This document shows positions 1 to 7,327 of a stretch of DNA of 20,229 nucleotides, one piece after another. Made by a program: the position numbers and the translations under genes. This stretch comes from a virus. The DNA lies in IMG/VR virus record IMGVR_UViG_3300009537_000227, positions 1-20,229 of that record; one strand, written 5' to 3'. A model generated the notes under the pieces. That model searched no databases. It was not told the DNA's origin and saw only the letters and a list, made by a program, of their open reading frames with translations. The first letter of the stretch is position 1, and every line of letters begins with the position of its first letter.

Positions 1-86
1 GGCGCGTTCTCGCAGCCTGCGCCGCTCACGATCTGCGCGCCGGCAATGCTCGGGAACATCACCAACGCAGCGATCAGGGCGCGCAC
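1..86 (-). CDS. Exported protein, N-terminal part only (cut by window edge)
   Basis: Reading leftward, a GTG at 86-84 follows a good ribosome site (GGGAGGA, about 4 nt upstream) and stays open to the window edge. The first 28 residues form a textbook Sec signal peptide: MRALIAALVMFPSIAGA followed by a Q, with a likely signal-peptidase cut after the AGA. The mature part begins QIVSGAGCENA and holds a cysteine. The start overlaps the end of the upstream small gene by 13 nt, which fits the tight packing of this strand. The function cannot be told from 28 residues. A phage-encoded periplasmic protein or a lysis accessory is possible. I am confident in the reading frame and the signal peptide, not in a role. 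Confidence 0.6.
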   Translation of the reverse strand, partial: MRALIAALVMFPSIAGAQIVSGAGCENA

Positions 87-196
87 GGCTTCCTCCCGGG
101 CCTGCCCAGCTTCAACGGCGGCTCGTCAAACAGCCTCTTGAAGTCCGTGTACACTGGGCCGAGTGCGTGCGCTTTCTTGATTTGAATGCGCAGCAT
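74..196 (-). CDS. Small basic protein, 40 residues, unknown function
   Basis: This is a short reading frame between the 82-residue gene upstream and the exported gene downstream. The chosen ATG at 196 lies 17 nt after the stop of the upstream gene. It begins MLRIQIKKAHALGPVYTDF and is rich in lysine and arginine. No strong ribosome site is seen before this ATG, so the start is uncertain. The frame extends further upstream, but those codons lie inside the upstream gene and look like its shadow. Its stop overlaps the GTG-started signal-peptide gene by 13 nt. I do not recognise a family. It is kept because it fills the gap and its spacing fits the operon. Confidence 0.45.
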   Translation of the reverse strand: MLRIQIKKAHALGPVYTDFKRLFDEPPLKLGRPGRKPCAP

Positions 197-213
197 GCCG
201 ATGGGCTTGGGCT

Positions 214-462
214 TTATTTTCTCAACCCGTCGAGAATGCCGAGCACGCTCCAGTGCCGCGACATGTCGCCCGCGTTGCGCTTTGCCTCCTTGCCGCGCAC
301 GCGCAGCCACTGCGAGAGCTGGAGCGCGGTCTCGTACGGCAGGTGGATGGTCGCGTTGCCGATGTCGAGCCGCACAAGCTCACCCTCGCATTCGACGGCG
401 ATGCGTTGCTTGGACAGGAGCGGCGAGGGCGCGGTCTTGCCGGGGATGATGACGTTCGACAT
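214..462 (-). CDS. Small virion-region protein, 82 residues, unknown function
   Basis: The start ATG at 462 shares one base with the stop of the upstream gene (TGATG), so translation is probably coupled. The protein begins MSNVIIPGKTAPSPLLSKQR. The middle alternates short strand-like stretches (IAVECEGELVRLDIGNATIHL) with a likely C-terminal helix (QLSQWLRVRGKEAKR). There is no signal peptide or membrane segment. A longer in-frame start at 543 exists but would lie inside the upstream gene, so it was rejected. Its position downstream of the portal and the tail-fibre-like gene suggests a small structural or assembly role, which is inference only. I do not recognise the family. Confidence 0.7.
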   Translation of the reverse strand: MSNVIIPGKTAPSPLLSKQRIAVECEGELVRLDIGNATIHLPYETALQLSQWLRVRGKEAKRNAGDMSRHWSVLGILDGLRK

Positions 463-686
463 CAGATCGCCTTCGCCTTCCCGGCCTTGACCAGCTTCTT
501 TCCCGTGGCCTCGCTCGCGGTGATGATCGTGCCCTTGAGCCACGCCTGCGGCTCGCGCGCCGAGCGCACAAGGGTCGCAACCTCCGACCCGTTCGGCTGA
601 CGCTGCATCTTTGTTTGCGCCGCGCGCCCGGGCGTGTACTTGAGTACGCCGCCCTCCATGAAGTCTTCCAACAGAACGATTTGCAT
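462..686 (-). CDS. Small virion-region protein, 74 residues, unknown function
   Basis: The ATG at 686 is preceded by GGGGGA about 6 nt upstream, and the stop overlaps the next start as TGATG. It begins MQIVLLEDFMEGGVLKYTPG and ends in a lysine-rich tail (TGKKLVKAGKAKAI). There are no cysteines, signal peptide or membrane segments. The upstream gene stops 13 nt before this start. Small proteins like this commonly sit between portal or capsid genes in phages, but I cannot assign one. The longer open frame extending to 1064 was rejected because its upstream part is antisense-like, arginine- and serine-rich shadow sequence of the 700-1140 gene. Confidence 0.7.
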   Translation of the reverse strand: MQIVLLEDFMEGGVLKYTPGRAAQTKMQRQPNGSEVATLVRSAREPQAWLKGTIITASEATGKKLVKAGKAKAI

Positions 687-699
687 CAGAGTCCCCCGA

Positions 700-1140
700 T
701 CAATCCAACGTGATGTCCAGAGCGCCGATCGCGAACTGCGGCGTGATGCCAGCGCTGACGGCCAAGCTCGCGGCGAGCGCGCCCCACAAGAAGAGATTGC
801 CAGCGCCGCTCGCGTCGCTGCCGATGCCGAAGTGGGTCTCGGTCTCACTGCCACCGGTCGCCGCAGGGAACGTGACCGCTGCGTCGTTATCAGCAACACC
901 TGCGGCGACCGACCAGCCCGCCGTCGATCTCGCGACGCTGACGCGCGCATAGCTCGTGTACGCGGCCTCGCTCGTCGTTTGGCTGCCCGTCTCGTTCGGG
1001 TTCGCGGTGTGCACGCTGATGTAGAAAACGCCCGCGGTGACAGAGCCGCGCAAACCACCGGCATCGCCGACGTTCGCGTAGTTCGCGTTCTCGAAGATCA
1101 GCGAAAGCAGCCCATTTTCCAGTACGTTCGTTGCGCTCAT
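700..1140 (-). CDS. Phage tail-fibre-like protein (Gp80-type)
   Basis: This 146-residue protein looks like the family usually annotated as putative phage tail fibre protein (Gp80-type). The family features I recognise are an N-terminal helix naming a locus end (ENGLLSLIFENANY), a strand reading FYISVHTANPNETG, then SYARVSVAR, a central AAVTFPAATGG motif, THFGIG, and a C-terminal run reading ASLAVSAGITPQFAIGAL. The low-charge, Gly/Ala/Ser/Thr-rich composition fits a beta-rich virion protein. The start ATG overlaps the portal stop as ATGA, with GAGGGG about 9 nt upstream. Tail-fibre naming for this family is weakly founded experimentally, so a capsid or tail decoration role is equally possible. 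Confidence 0.75.
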   Translation of the reverse strand: MSATNVLENGLLSLIFENANYANVGDAGGLRGSVTAGVFYISVHTANPNETGSQTTSEAAYTSYARVSVARSTAGWSVAAGVADNDAAVTFPAATGGSETETHFGIGSDASGAGNLFLWGALAASLAVSAGITPQFAIGALDITLD

Positions 1141-3638
1141 TGCAGTGTCCCCTCGGGCCGCTCGGCCCTCTTGTTGCGCTTGATTTCAACGCCGCTCGGC
1201 ATTCCATCCTCACCGTACTTGACCTCGCGCGGCGCGTCCATGAAGTCGCTCATGTCCTCGCTCAGCCCGGAGATCAGCCCCAACAACCTCTCCATCAGCC
1301 CGTTGAGCTGGAGCATTGCCTGCTCGAGGCTCTGGCGGTGTGCGGCCGCACCCTCGCGCTCAACCGCCTCGCCCTCCTTGGCCGCCTTCTCGTCCTCGGT
1401 CGCGCCCGCGTTGATCTTCGCGATCTCGATCTTGGCATCGCGCTCGGCTTGGATCCGCTCGCTCGCAATCGAGCGCTCGTTGTCCAGCTTGTCCTTGTCG
1501 AGCTGGCGCTGACGCTCGATCTCGGCCAGATCCTTCTCGTGCTCGCGAGCGGCCTTGGCATCTTCGTCGGCCGCCTGAGCGGCCTTGAGCTGATCTTCGC
1601 GCGCCGCGGCCTCGGCATCCGATTGTGCTTTCACCACCGCCTCCTGCTCCTTGGCCTGCGCCTTCTGGAGGGCCTCGGCCTGCTTGGCCATCTCCTCCTG
1701 CATCTGCTGCATCTGCTGCTGCAACTGCTGCAGCTGCTGCTGCGCCTCGGCCAGTTGGCGCCCCTCGCCACCTTCTTCGACCGGGGGGATCAGGCTGTCC
1801 ACATCGATCCTTTCCTCGAAGCGGCGGATGGTCTCGCGCAGGAGCTCGATCGCCGCGTTGGCCATGTCCAGATTGCCGGTCGCCCTTGCTTCACCCACGG
1901 CCGTGATCGCATCCCTGATGATGGGCAGAAGCTGCAGCCACTGCTCCTTGTCCTGAGCGCTGTTCGGTTTTCCCGAGCTGCCGGCGCGCACGCCGACGTC
2001 GACCATGCTGAAGATCTCCTCGACGGTCGTCTCCCCTTCTGGCCAGACGCAATCCTCGCCGCACATCTGCACCACTTCCTGCTTGCTGAAGCAGCGCATG
2101 CCGATCTCGAGCGCGGCGACGAACAGGTCGCTCATCAGATCCTCGGACACGTCGCGCCGTTCGTCAGAGCGGCTGCCCATCGCTTGGGCCATCAGCTCGG
2201 CCTCGGTCGCGGTCTTGGGCTTGATCAGGTTCGCCCGGCTCGCATCCGAGCGGCCGGCGACCATGTCGATATCGTTCCTGATCAGGCTCACGTCGTAGTT
2301 CTCGGGCTTGATCTGCTTGCCTTCGAGCTGCCCGAGATCCTGATCGATCGGTATCGTGGGGTTCCCGGACAGGCCGACCAGATCCCTGCGGCTCTTGGCC
2401 GCGCGCACGATCGCGTTCACGTCCTCCTCGGTCATGTTGCCCGACTTGCGGAAGAACCTGATCGGGCCGGCGTCCTTTCGATCCTCGGCGTATGCGGTGC
2501 GGGTCTCGTCGTACTCGTCCTGCAGGCCCATCAGCAGCTCGACCTGAGACAGCGGGCGCCAGCGCCCCTCGATCAAGTCGAAGCCGAGCACGAAGAACGG
2601 GTACCAGCGCTCGCTCGTGTAGCGCGGCGCCGCCGGCTCCTTCACCCAGCGCTGCGAGCCCTTGGCGATCGTGCGGATAACGCCAGCACTGCGATCCCAG
2701 ATCTCGATCAAGCAGACGTACTGGTCGTCGTCGCGCATGCCCTCGGGCAACGTGCTCGCCGCCTGAGGGATTCCGGCCTTGGACTTCTCGTCCGCGTAGG
2801 GCGTGTTGTACTTCTCGGCCTTCTCCGGGTAGTGGCCGAACTTGGTGCGGTATTCACGCACCGTGATGTACACCTTGTGCCCGAGCGCCGAAGCCTCGAC
2901 GTACTCGTCGAACTCGGTGATGCTCGCGTCGAGAACCAGAAAGTCCTCGGAGCGCACGCGATCGAGCACGAACCCCTTGAACATCTTCACTTCGTTCGAG
3001 GAGCGCAGCCCATCAAGGTTTGCCCGAAGCTCATCACGCTTGAGCGCCAGCTCGCTCGGGTCGCTCTCCTTTTTCAGGTCGAGCATGAGCGCCTCGACCC
3101 GGGACAGGTTGTCCTGCGTGTCCTGCACCCGGCGCACGCTCACCGGGTCGCCACGGTACTCCTCCTGCAGGCCCAGCTTGAGCACGCCGTACGAGGTGCC
3201 CAGAGCGCTGCGTATGTTCGCCTTGGCCCGCTTCTTCAGCTTGGCCTCGTCGATCACGGTCTCGTTCAGGAACTGCTCGGCCGTGCGCGCGAACTTCTTG
3301 ATGATCGGCAGGCGTTCCTTGGCGCAGCCCTTGCTGGGCTTGACCGCCACCTCCGGGTTCCTCGCGTAGATCTCGGGCACGATCCCGGCGATCGTCGCGA
3401 AGATCAGGTTGGTGCGCGTGAGCTTGGTCTTGCCGCCGTGCTTGGTGCCGGCGACGTATGCGCGCAGCTTGGACAGATCGTTGAAGAAGTCCTCGTTGTC
3501 CTTCTCGGCGCGAGTGACACGCGCCTGCCAGTGCTTGACCGCGGTCTTCTCGTCCTCGCTGGGCTCGTACGGATCCCGGCGCGGATCGTCAGCCGTTGAG
3601 GTGCTGGCCTTGGTTTTCGATGATTCTCGCGCGGCCAC
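1137..3638 (-). CDS. Portal protein with long C-terminal coiled-coil tail
   Basis: The 833-residue product has the size and composition of a podovirus-type portal (head-tail connector), the dodecameric ring through which DNA enters and leaves the capsid. Supporting stretches are an N-terminal NPEVAVKPS motif, LGTSYGVLKLGLQEEY, a central WYPFFVLGFDLIEGRW followed by LSQVELLMGLQDEYDETRT, and KTATEAELMAQAMGSRSDE in the clip/wing region. Residues about 629-760 are an exceptionally Gln/Glu/Ala/Lys-rich coiled coil, encoded by CTG/CAG-like triplets near 1690-1750. A second helical patch (about 770-800) and a basic tail follow. The start is GTG at 3638 with CGGAGAT upstream; no ATG is available nearby. 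It overlaps the upstream gene by 50 nt. A pure head-to-tail adaptor is less likely given the length. Confidence 0.85.
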   Translation of the reverse strand: MAARESSKTKASTSTADDPRRDPYEPSEDEKTAVKHWQARVTRAEKDNEDFFNDLSKLRAYVAGTKHGGKTKLTRTNLIFATIAGIVPEIYARNPEVAVKPSKGCAKERLPIIKKFARTAEQFLNETVIDEAKLKKRAKANIRSALGTSYGVLKLGLQEEYRGDPVSVRRVQDTQDNLSRVEALMLDLKKESDPSELALKRDELRANLDGLRSSNEVKMFKGFVLDRVRSEDFLVLDASITEFDEYVEASALGHKVYITVREYRTKFGHYPEKAEKYNTPYADEKSKAGIPQAASTLPEGMRDDDQYVCLIEIWDRSAGVIRTIAKGSQRWVKEPAAPRYTSERWYPFFVLGFDLIEGRWRPLSQVELLMGLQDEYDETRTAYAEDRKDAGPIRFFRKSGNMTEEDVNAIVRAAKSRRDLVGLSGNPTIPIDQDLGQLEGKQIKPENYDVSLIRNDIDMVAGRSDASRANLIKPKTATEAELMAQAMGSRSDERRDVSEDLMSDLFVAALEIGMRCFSKQEVVQMCGEDCVWPEGETTVEEIFSMVDVGVRAGSSGKPNSAQDKEQWLQLLPIIRDAITAVGEARATGNLDMANAAIELLRETIRRFEERIDVDSLIPPVEEGGEGRQLAEAQQQLQQLQQQMQQMQEEMAKQAEALQKAQAKEQEAVVKAQSDAEAAAREDQLKAAQAADEDAKAAREHEKDLAEIERQRQLDKDKLDNERSIASERIQAERDAKIEIAKINAGATEDEKAAKEGEAVEREGAAAHRQSLEQAMLQLNGLMERLLGLISGLSEDMSDFMDAPREVKYGEDGMPSGVEIKRNKRAERPEGTLQ

Positions 3639-3879
3639 GGCTGATCTCCGGATGACTCAGTATCGGCACACCAAGGATGATGGCGACGACCTCGTCGAGC
3701 GTGGGATCCTTCTCCCTGTCGTCGACCTTGTGCTTCTGGCCATCACCCTCGAGCTCGTCCTTGATGGAGTTCTTGTCGTGCGCCGAGAGCACGATCGCCC
3801 TCGGCACCCGCCCGGCCCGCCGCAGATCCTCGATCAACTCTCGAAGACCTGCGACGGTCAGGGTGGGCTCGGACAGCAC
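3589..3879 (-). CDS. Conserved small virion-region protein, 96 residues
   Basis: The reading frame starts at GTG 3879, only 5 nt after the stop of the upstream decoration-like gene, and overlaps the portal start by 50 nt. No clear ribosome site precedes the GTG, so re-initiation from the upstream gene is likely. The N-terminal half is helical (LTVAGLRELIEDLRRAGRV), then comes AIVLSAHDKNSIKDEL, a charged stretch, and the motif IILGVPILSHPEISRGRARI near the C-terminus. This last motif resembles small proteins seen beside terminase and portal genes in other phages, but I know no function for it. There are no membrane segments. The gene is credible from frame, position and composition; the role is unknown. 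Confidence 0.65.
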   Translation of the reverse strand: MLSEPTLTVAGLRELIEDLRRAGRVPRAIVLSAHDKNSIKDELEGDGQKHKVDDREKDPTLDEVVAIILGVPILSHPEISRGRARIIENQGQHLNG

Positions 3880-3884
3880 CGCAG

Positions 3885-4421
3885 TTACGCAGCCATGAAG
3901 GCGTTCGCGCCGCCCGAGGTGTAGGCCGATGCGCGAAAGCGCATGTACTTCGCGAGCACGATCTCCGCGCCCATGGCGATGCCCGCGGTGGCCGCCGGGA
4001 TGGCGATCGCTCCGGTGGGCAGTGCCGTGGCATAGGTCACGTGGTCGTCCGATCCCTCGAAGAGGGCGGTGCCCACGAAGACCGCGGCGCCCGGCGTGTT
4101 ACCGATGAAGCCCAGAGCGGTGTGACGCGGCAGGAACGGGGTGCGGTCGCACACCGCCGCCACGACTGCGGTGCCGCCGAAGGCACCGTTGCCGACCGAG
4201 CCGTCGAGCTTCGCGGTGGTCGCGGTCACGCCCTTCAGGGTCCACTCGCCGTTCATCGCCGTCAGGGTAGTGACCCCGCTGATGATGATCCGGTCTTCGT
4301 CCTTCAGGCGGTGGCCCGCGGTGACCGTCGCGACGATCGGTGTCGCGTTCGTTCCCCCGGTGATCAGGATGCCGGCCGCGGCCGACGCTACGCTACCCAA
4401 ACCCCTCGTTTTCATGCTCAT
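3885..4421 (-). CDS. Beta-rich virion decoration-like protein with FCCH-like motif
   Basis: The 178-residue protein starts at ATG 4421 behind a strong GAGGAGAA site. Residues about 25-90 contain a pattern known from phage surface proteins annotated as ubiquitin-activating E1 FCCH-like: IVATVTAGHRL, DEDRIIISGVTTLTAMNGEW, then TATTAKLDGSVGNGAF. The C-terminal half is Ala/Gly-rich with strand-like segments (AAVFVGTALFEGSDDHVTY, EIVLAKYMRFRASAY). A Gly/Ala-rich N-terminus (SVASAAAGILITGG) could be mistaken for a signal peptide, but the context is virion assembly. Its place between terL and the portal suggests a head or tail surface component. The domain call is by motif memory only. Confidence 0.65.
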   Translation of the reverse strand: MSMKTRGLGSVASAAAGILITGGTNATPIVATVTAGHRLKDEDRIIISGVTTLTAMNGEWTLKGVTATTAKLDGSVGNGAFGGTAVVAAVCDRTPFLPRHTALGFIGNTPGAAVFVGTALFEGSDDHVTYATALPTGAIAIPAATAGIAMGAEIVLAKYMRFRASAYTSGGANAFMAA

Positions 4422-4526
4422 GGCGTTTCTCCTCGACCGAGATAGGCCCGGTCAGCCCGCGGGATGGCACCTCCCGCTGGGTGCGCCAGCCGCGCGATCA
4501 TACGTGAGCCATCGACATCGTCAAGC
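4422..4526 (-). other. Intergenic gap with imperfect hairpin (4456-4480)
   Basis: This is the widest gap inside the leftward block. It contains an inverted repeat with arms 4456-4464 and 4472-4480 and a 7-nt loop. The arms pair over nine positions with one mismatch. There is no run of T on the transcribed strand, so it is not a typical intrinsic terminator. It could modulate read-through from the terminase genes into the decoration and portal genes. Confidence 0.3.
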
Positions 4527-5045
4527 TCACCACTTCCACGGCAGCCCGCCGATCACGTGGGCAAGCATGTGCCTCATCTTCGGGTCGCTCCTGAGCGTGC
4601 CGTCACCGCCCGCGCGCTTGCCGCCCACATCGGAGGAAAGGCCCGCGTTGATAGCCGTCGTGTCCGCCGCATCGCGCACGTTGAACTCGTCCTCGAGCAG
4701 CTCGATCGTCGAGGCGAGCCCGTCCTTGGCCAGCTTGAACGCGGACTCGAAGTTGCGGCCCTGAACGACTATGCACTCCCCGGCGAACATCGCACCGCGC
4801 ACCCAGCTGCCGTCGAGCATGCCATCGACCGAGAACATCCAGACGCGGTTTCGAGACCGGCTGTCCCCGGGGAGAGTGAAGTCCTTCTCCAGTCGCGGTC
4901 GAGCGTCCTTCAGGCGGTAGAGTTCGTCGGCCGTGAGGATCCGGCGCACCGCGTTCAGGTCGGTGCGCGCGCTGGCCACTGCCAGCTCGGTCGCCCCCGC
5001 TACTCCATCCGGTAGGTCGGTCGCTTGTACGGTGCTTTTTTCCAT
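4527..5045 (-). CDS. Unknown protein downstream of terL, 172 residues
   Basis: The gene starts at ATG 5045 behind a GGAGG site and overlaps the 3' end of terL by 46 nt. The product is soluble-looking and mixed alpha/beta. It has an N-terminal Ala/Asp-rich helix (ELAVASARTDLNAVRRIL), an EKDFTLPGDSRSRNRVWMF segment, a strand-rich middle (GAMFAGECIVVQGRNF), a helix (FKLAKDGLASTIELLEDEF), and a Gly-rich C-terminus ending IGGLPWKW. I do not recognise the family. Position between terL and the decoration and portal genes suggests a head-assembly accessory, but no motif supports this. A second open frame in the same place is arginine-rich and was treated as a shadow. Confidence 0.65.
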   Translation of the reverse strand: MEKSTVQATDLPDGVAGATELAVASARTDLNAVRRILTADELYRLKDARPRLEKDFTLPGDSRSRNRVWMFSVDGMLDGSWVRGAMFAGECIVVQGRNFESAFKLAKDGLASTIELLEDEFNVRDAADTTAINAGLSSDVGGKRAGGDGTLRSDPKMRHMLAHVIGGLPWKW

Positions 5046-6592
5046 CCCTCACCCTCCAGCCACGGGATCGTACCCGGTTTCGGTGTGTCGCCGCCCTCGG
5101 GCTTGGGAATGAACACCCTGCGCGGCCGGCTCATGCAGCCGTAGCGAAGCCCGTCAGGCGGGTGATCCTCGCCGTCGGTGTCCGCGTCCTCGGGCTTGAG
5201 CTCGTCGTGCTGCAGCCCCTCCAGCGTGCGGATCAGCGCCGGGCACGTGTCGAAGATGTAGAGCGTTGGCTCGTCAATCCCGTTCTCCGGGTCGTCCCCC
5301 TGCAGGCGCCCGCGGATCTGGTCCCAGCCGGGCATGCGCCGCTTGTCCGCCGGGCGCAACTCGAGCACCCGGCCCTTGCGCTTCACGCTCATCGCGGTCT
5401 CGGCCAAGCTCGGCCCGCCATCCTCATCGAACATGCTGGTGTCGACCACGTCGTACTCGATGATCTGGCCGGCCGATCGCGTGAGCACCCCGTCGGCCCA
5501 CTTCTTGACCGGCATCCTCACGCCCACGTTCTGCTGCTTCGGGTCGCACCCGTACCACTCGCGATAGACGATGAGCGCGCCGCGCGGGATCTTGATCTTG
5601 TTGCCGATCGTGCCCTCGGCCTTCATGTCGTCCTCGACGAGCGCGCCCCAGCCGGTCCAGAACGGTTTGGCCGAGCCCCAGTCGGTCATCGTGAATCGCT
5701 TCCACTCCTTGGGGATCTCGAACGGCTTGAGGCAGTGGCGCGCCCTCGAGAACTCAGGGAAGAAGCCGCCCGCGATCACGTTCCAGTCGCCCGACTCCAT
5801 CGCTTTCACCAGAGCCGGGTCCAGCAGGCCTCGCGTGCGCCGCACGTACTCGGGATCCTCGGCCATGCCGATCGGGTTGTCGCCCATCAGCGCCGGGATG
5901 AACTGGCGCACCATGCCACCCTCTTCGTCGGGCGTCTTCCACATGTCGTACGGGCGCGCCGAGTCGATGAATGCCTGCTTGACCCACTGGTGGCCGATGT
6001 TGCCCGGGTTCGATCCGCACAGCACGCGGGGAAACCAGTCCCACTCGTTGAGCTGACCATGCAGGCCCACCTCGCCCTTGCGGTAGTGCTTGGGGTAGCT
6101 GGGCTTGTAGGTCTTCAAGTCCTCCTCGAGCTTCACGCCGACCATGCGCGTGCGGAACCTGAGGTAGCGGTAGATCACCTCGAGGAACGTGGTCAGCTCG
6201 TCGACGATGAGCACGTGGATCTCGGCCCCGTGGTACTTGAAGCGGTGCGCCGGATCCTTGCAGTGGCACAGGAAGATGCGGCTGCCGTTCCAGAAGCGGA
6301 TCTCGGTCTCGACGATCTTGACCAAACCCTCGGCGACCCACACGGCGAGCATGTTGCGAAAGCCGTGCGGGCCCTCCATGTGGTTCTTGATCAGGTCGTC
6401 CTCGACCCGGCGGAAGATGTAGACGTTCAGCCCCGGGATCTCGTAGCACCAGCTGATGGCCGCGACGCGCTCGAGGTAGCTCTTGCCGCCGAATGCCGCG
6501 CCCCCGTACAGGATCTCGGTCGCCGGGCTCGAGAATGCGGTGTACTGCTTGGGCTGCAGCACCAGCTCGAGCGGAGCCTCACGCGCGCCCAC
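5000..6592 (-). CDS. terL: Terminase large subunit (DNA packaging ATPase-nuclease)
   Basis: The 530-residue protein is the motor that pumps DNA into the prohead and cuts it. The ATPase domain shows a Walker A-type loop GGAAFGGKS (residues 30-38), a Walker B VLIVDEL with D131 and E132, and a coupling motif GSNPGN (about 193-198). The C-terminal RNase H-like nuclease shows FTMTDWG with D304, VVDTSMFDEDGG near 385, and a late acidic segment DHPPDGLRYG near 488. Length is normal for the family. The start is GTG 6592, directly after an in-frame TAG, so it cannot be longer. It could begin slightly later at V11, and no good ribosome site precedes either. The terS gene lies upstream with three small genes between. 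Confidence 0.95.
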   Translation of the reverse strand: MGAREAPLELVLQPKQYTAFSSPATEILYGGAAFGGKSYLERVAAISWCYEIPGLNVYIFRRVEDDLIKNHMEGPHGFRNMLAVWVAEGLVKIVETEIRFWNGSRIFLCHCKDPAHRFKYHGAEIHVLIVDELTTFLEVIYRYLRFRTRMVGVKLEEDLKTYKPSYPKHYRKGEVGLHGQLNEWDWFPRVLCGSNPGNIGHQWVKQAFIDSARPYDMWKTPDEEGGMVRQFIPALMGDNPIGMAEDPEYVRRTRGLLDPALVKAMESGDWNVIAGGFFPEFSRARHCLKPFEIPKEWKRFTMTDWGSAKPFWTGWGALVEDDMKAEGTIGNKIKIPRGALIVYREWYGCDPKQQNVGVRMPVKKWADGVLTRSAGQIIEYDVVDTSMFDEDGGPSLAETAMSVKRKGRVLELRPADKRRMPGWDQIRGRLQGDDPENGIDEPTLYIFDTCPALIRTLEGLQHDELKPEDADTDGEDHPPDGLRYGCMSRPRRVFIPKPEGGDTPKPGTIPWLEGEGWKKAPYKRPTYRME

Positions 6593-6621
6593 CTACAGCC
6601 CCAAGCTCGCGCGCCGCCCCT

Positions 6622-6798
6622 TCACGGCACGAACCTCGCGCTGAAGTTCAGGAGCGTCTCGCCCACGGTGAGTGATGGGCACTCACGGTCGGCGAACTCG
6701 TCGCTCGTGCTCACCTCAGCCCAGACGACGACCGAGCACCAGTACTGCACCCGGCGCGGAAGACACCGCGCAAGCCAATGGCAGAATCGGTCTCTCAT
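6622..6798 (-). CDS. Small protein, 58 residues, unknown function
   Basis: ATG 6798 overlaps the stop of the upstream 79-residue gene as ATGA, which selects this start over a much longer frame reaching 7062 that would lie across that gene. The product begins MRDRFCHWLARCLPRRVQYW and continues with CSVVVWAEVSTSDEFADREC and an acidic, polar C-terminus ending NFSARFVP. It holds four cysteines (C6, C12, C21, C40). There is no signal peptide; the amphipathic Arg/Trp-rich N-terminus might associate with membranes. I do not recognise the family. It belongs to the terS-terL interval. Confidence 0.6.
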   Translation of the reverse strand: MRDRFCHWLARCLPRRVQYWCSVVVWAEVSTSDEFADRECPSLTVGETLLNFSARFVP

Positions 6799-7034
6799 GC
6801 GAGCCCCGGCTTGTCGATGTCGAGCCGCTGCGGTTGCAAGGGCCCACCAAACGTCCACGTCTGCAACCATATTCGCCCGGTGAAGAGGAGTTTGAGGCGC
6901 TCGGTCCAGCTCAGGCGCCAGCAGCTGGTGACGCAATGCTTCGGCGCCGGCCCGCGGTGAGCCGGCAGCGGCAGGTACTCGGGCTGATCCTTGGCGAAGA
7001 CAGTCGTGTGTCCCGGGAATTCGATCGGGTTCAT
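6795..7034 (-). CDS. Conserved small phage protein, 79 residues
   Basis: The ATG at 7034 overlaps the stop of the gene upstream as ATGA. The sequence has the look of a small conserved phage protein found near terminase genes: FAKDQPEYLPLPAHRG, then VTSCWRLSWTERLKLLFTGR, IWLQTWTF and LQPQRLDIDKP. It is Trp- and Pro-rich and lacks a clear membrane helix, although LLFTGRIWLQTWTFGG is rather hydrophobic. Function unknown. I recall proteins with the same DQPEYLPLPAHR and CW.LSW.ERL pattern in many unrelated phages, so the gene is very likely real. Confidence 0.8.
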   Translation of the reverse strand: MNPIEFPGHTTVFAKDQPEYLPLPAHRGPAPKHCVTSCWRLSWTERLKLLFTGRIWLQTWTFGGPLQPQRLDIDKPGLA

Positions 7035-7324
7035 GCGAGCGGGTCTCTACGTCCGATGGCACCCATCATCGGCCGATCGCTCGCGCCCATCGAGATCACG
7101 GGCTCACCGCTCTCGAGGTGCCGGTGCTCGCGCAGGTTCGAGCGCGTCTGGTACACCATGCCCAAGACGTCGCTCATCGATTGCGTGAGGGCGCGCACCT
7201 CGGAGCGCAGGATCTCCACCTTCTCCTCGAGGCCGCGCTCGCCCCACGTCTCTCGCTTGGCCGCCTCGATGCCTTCGGGGTATTTCTCTGCCATACCTGC
7301 CGTGCCTGCCAGCCTTTCGTTCAC
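7031..7324 (-). CDS. Coiled-coil small protein between terS and terL, 97 residues
   Basis: The start is GTG 7324 with AAGGAG exactly 6 nt upstream, a much better choice than the internal ATG at residue 11. The ribosome site overlaps the stop of terS. Residues about 30-70 form a charged heptad-like helix (LEEKVEILRSEVRALTQSM, then VLGMVYQTRSNLREHRHLE), consistent with a small coiled-coil oligomer. A flexible C-terminus with Met and Gly follows. The function is unknown. Its position suggests a packaging or assembly accessory, which is inference. Confidence 0.75.
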   Translation of the reverse strand: MNERLAGTAGMAEKYPEGIEAAKRETWGERGLEEKVEILRSEVRALTQSMSDVLGMVYQTRSNLREHRHLESGEPVISMGASDRPMMGAIGRRDPLA

Positions 7325-7327
7325 GGG

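Noticed and set aside
1690-1750. CTG/CAG triplet run as a microsatellite repeat
   Set aside because: It is explained by the Gln-rich coiled coil of the portal and is interrupted by other codons.
1131-3599. An 822-residue open frame on the + strand opposite the portal
   Set aside because: It is Leu/His/Arg-rich with no known motif and mirrors the high-GC portal gene. The portal frame has recognisable family motifs and sits in the leftward operon.
5162-6883. A 573-residue open frame on the + strand opposite terL
   Set aside because: Its composition is that of an antisense shadow, and terL on the other strand has all catalytic motifs.
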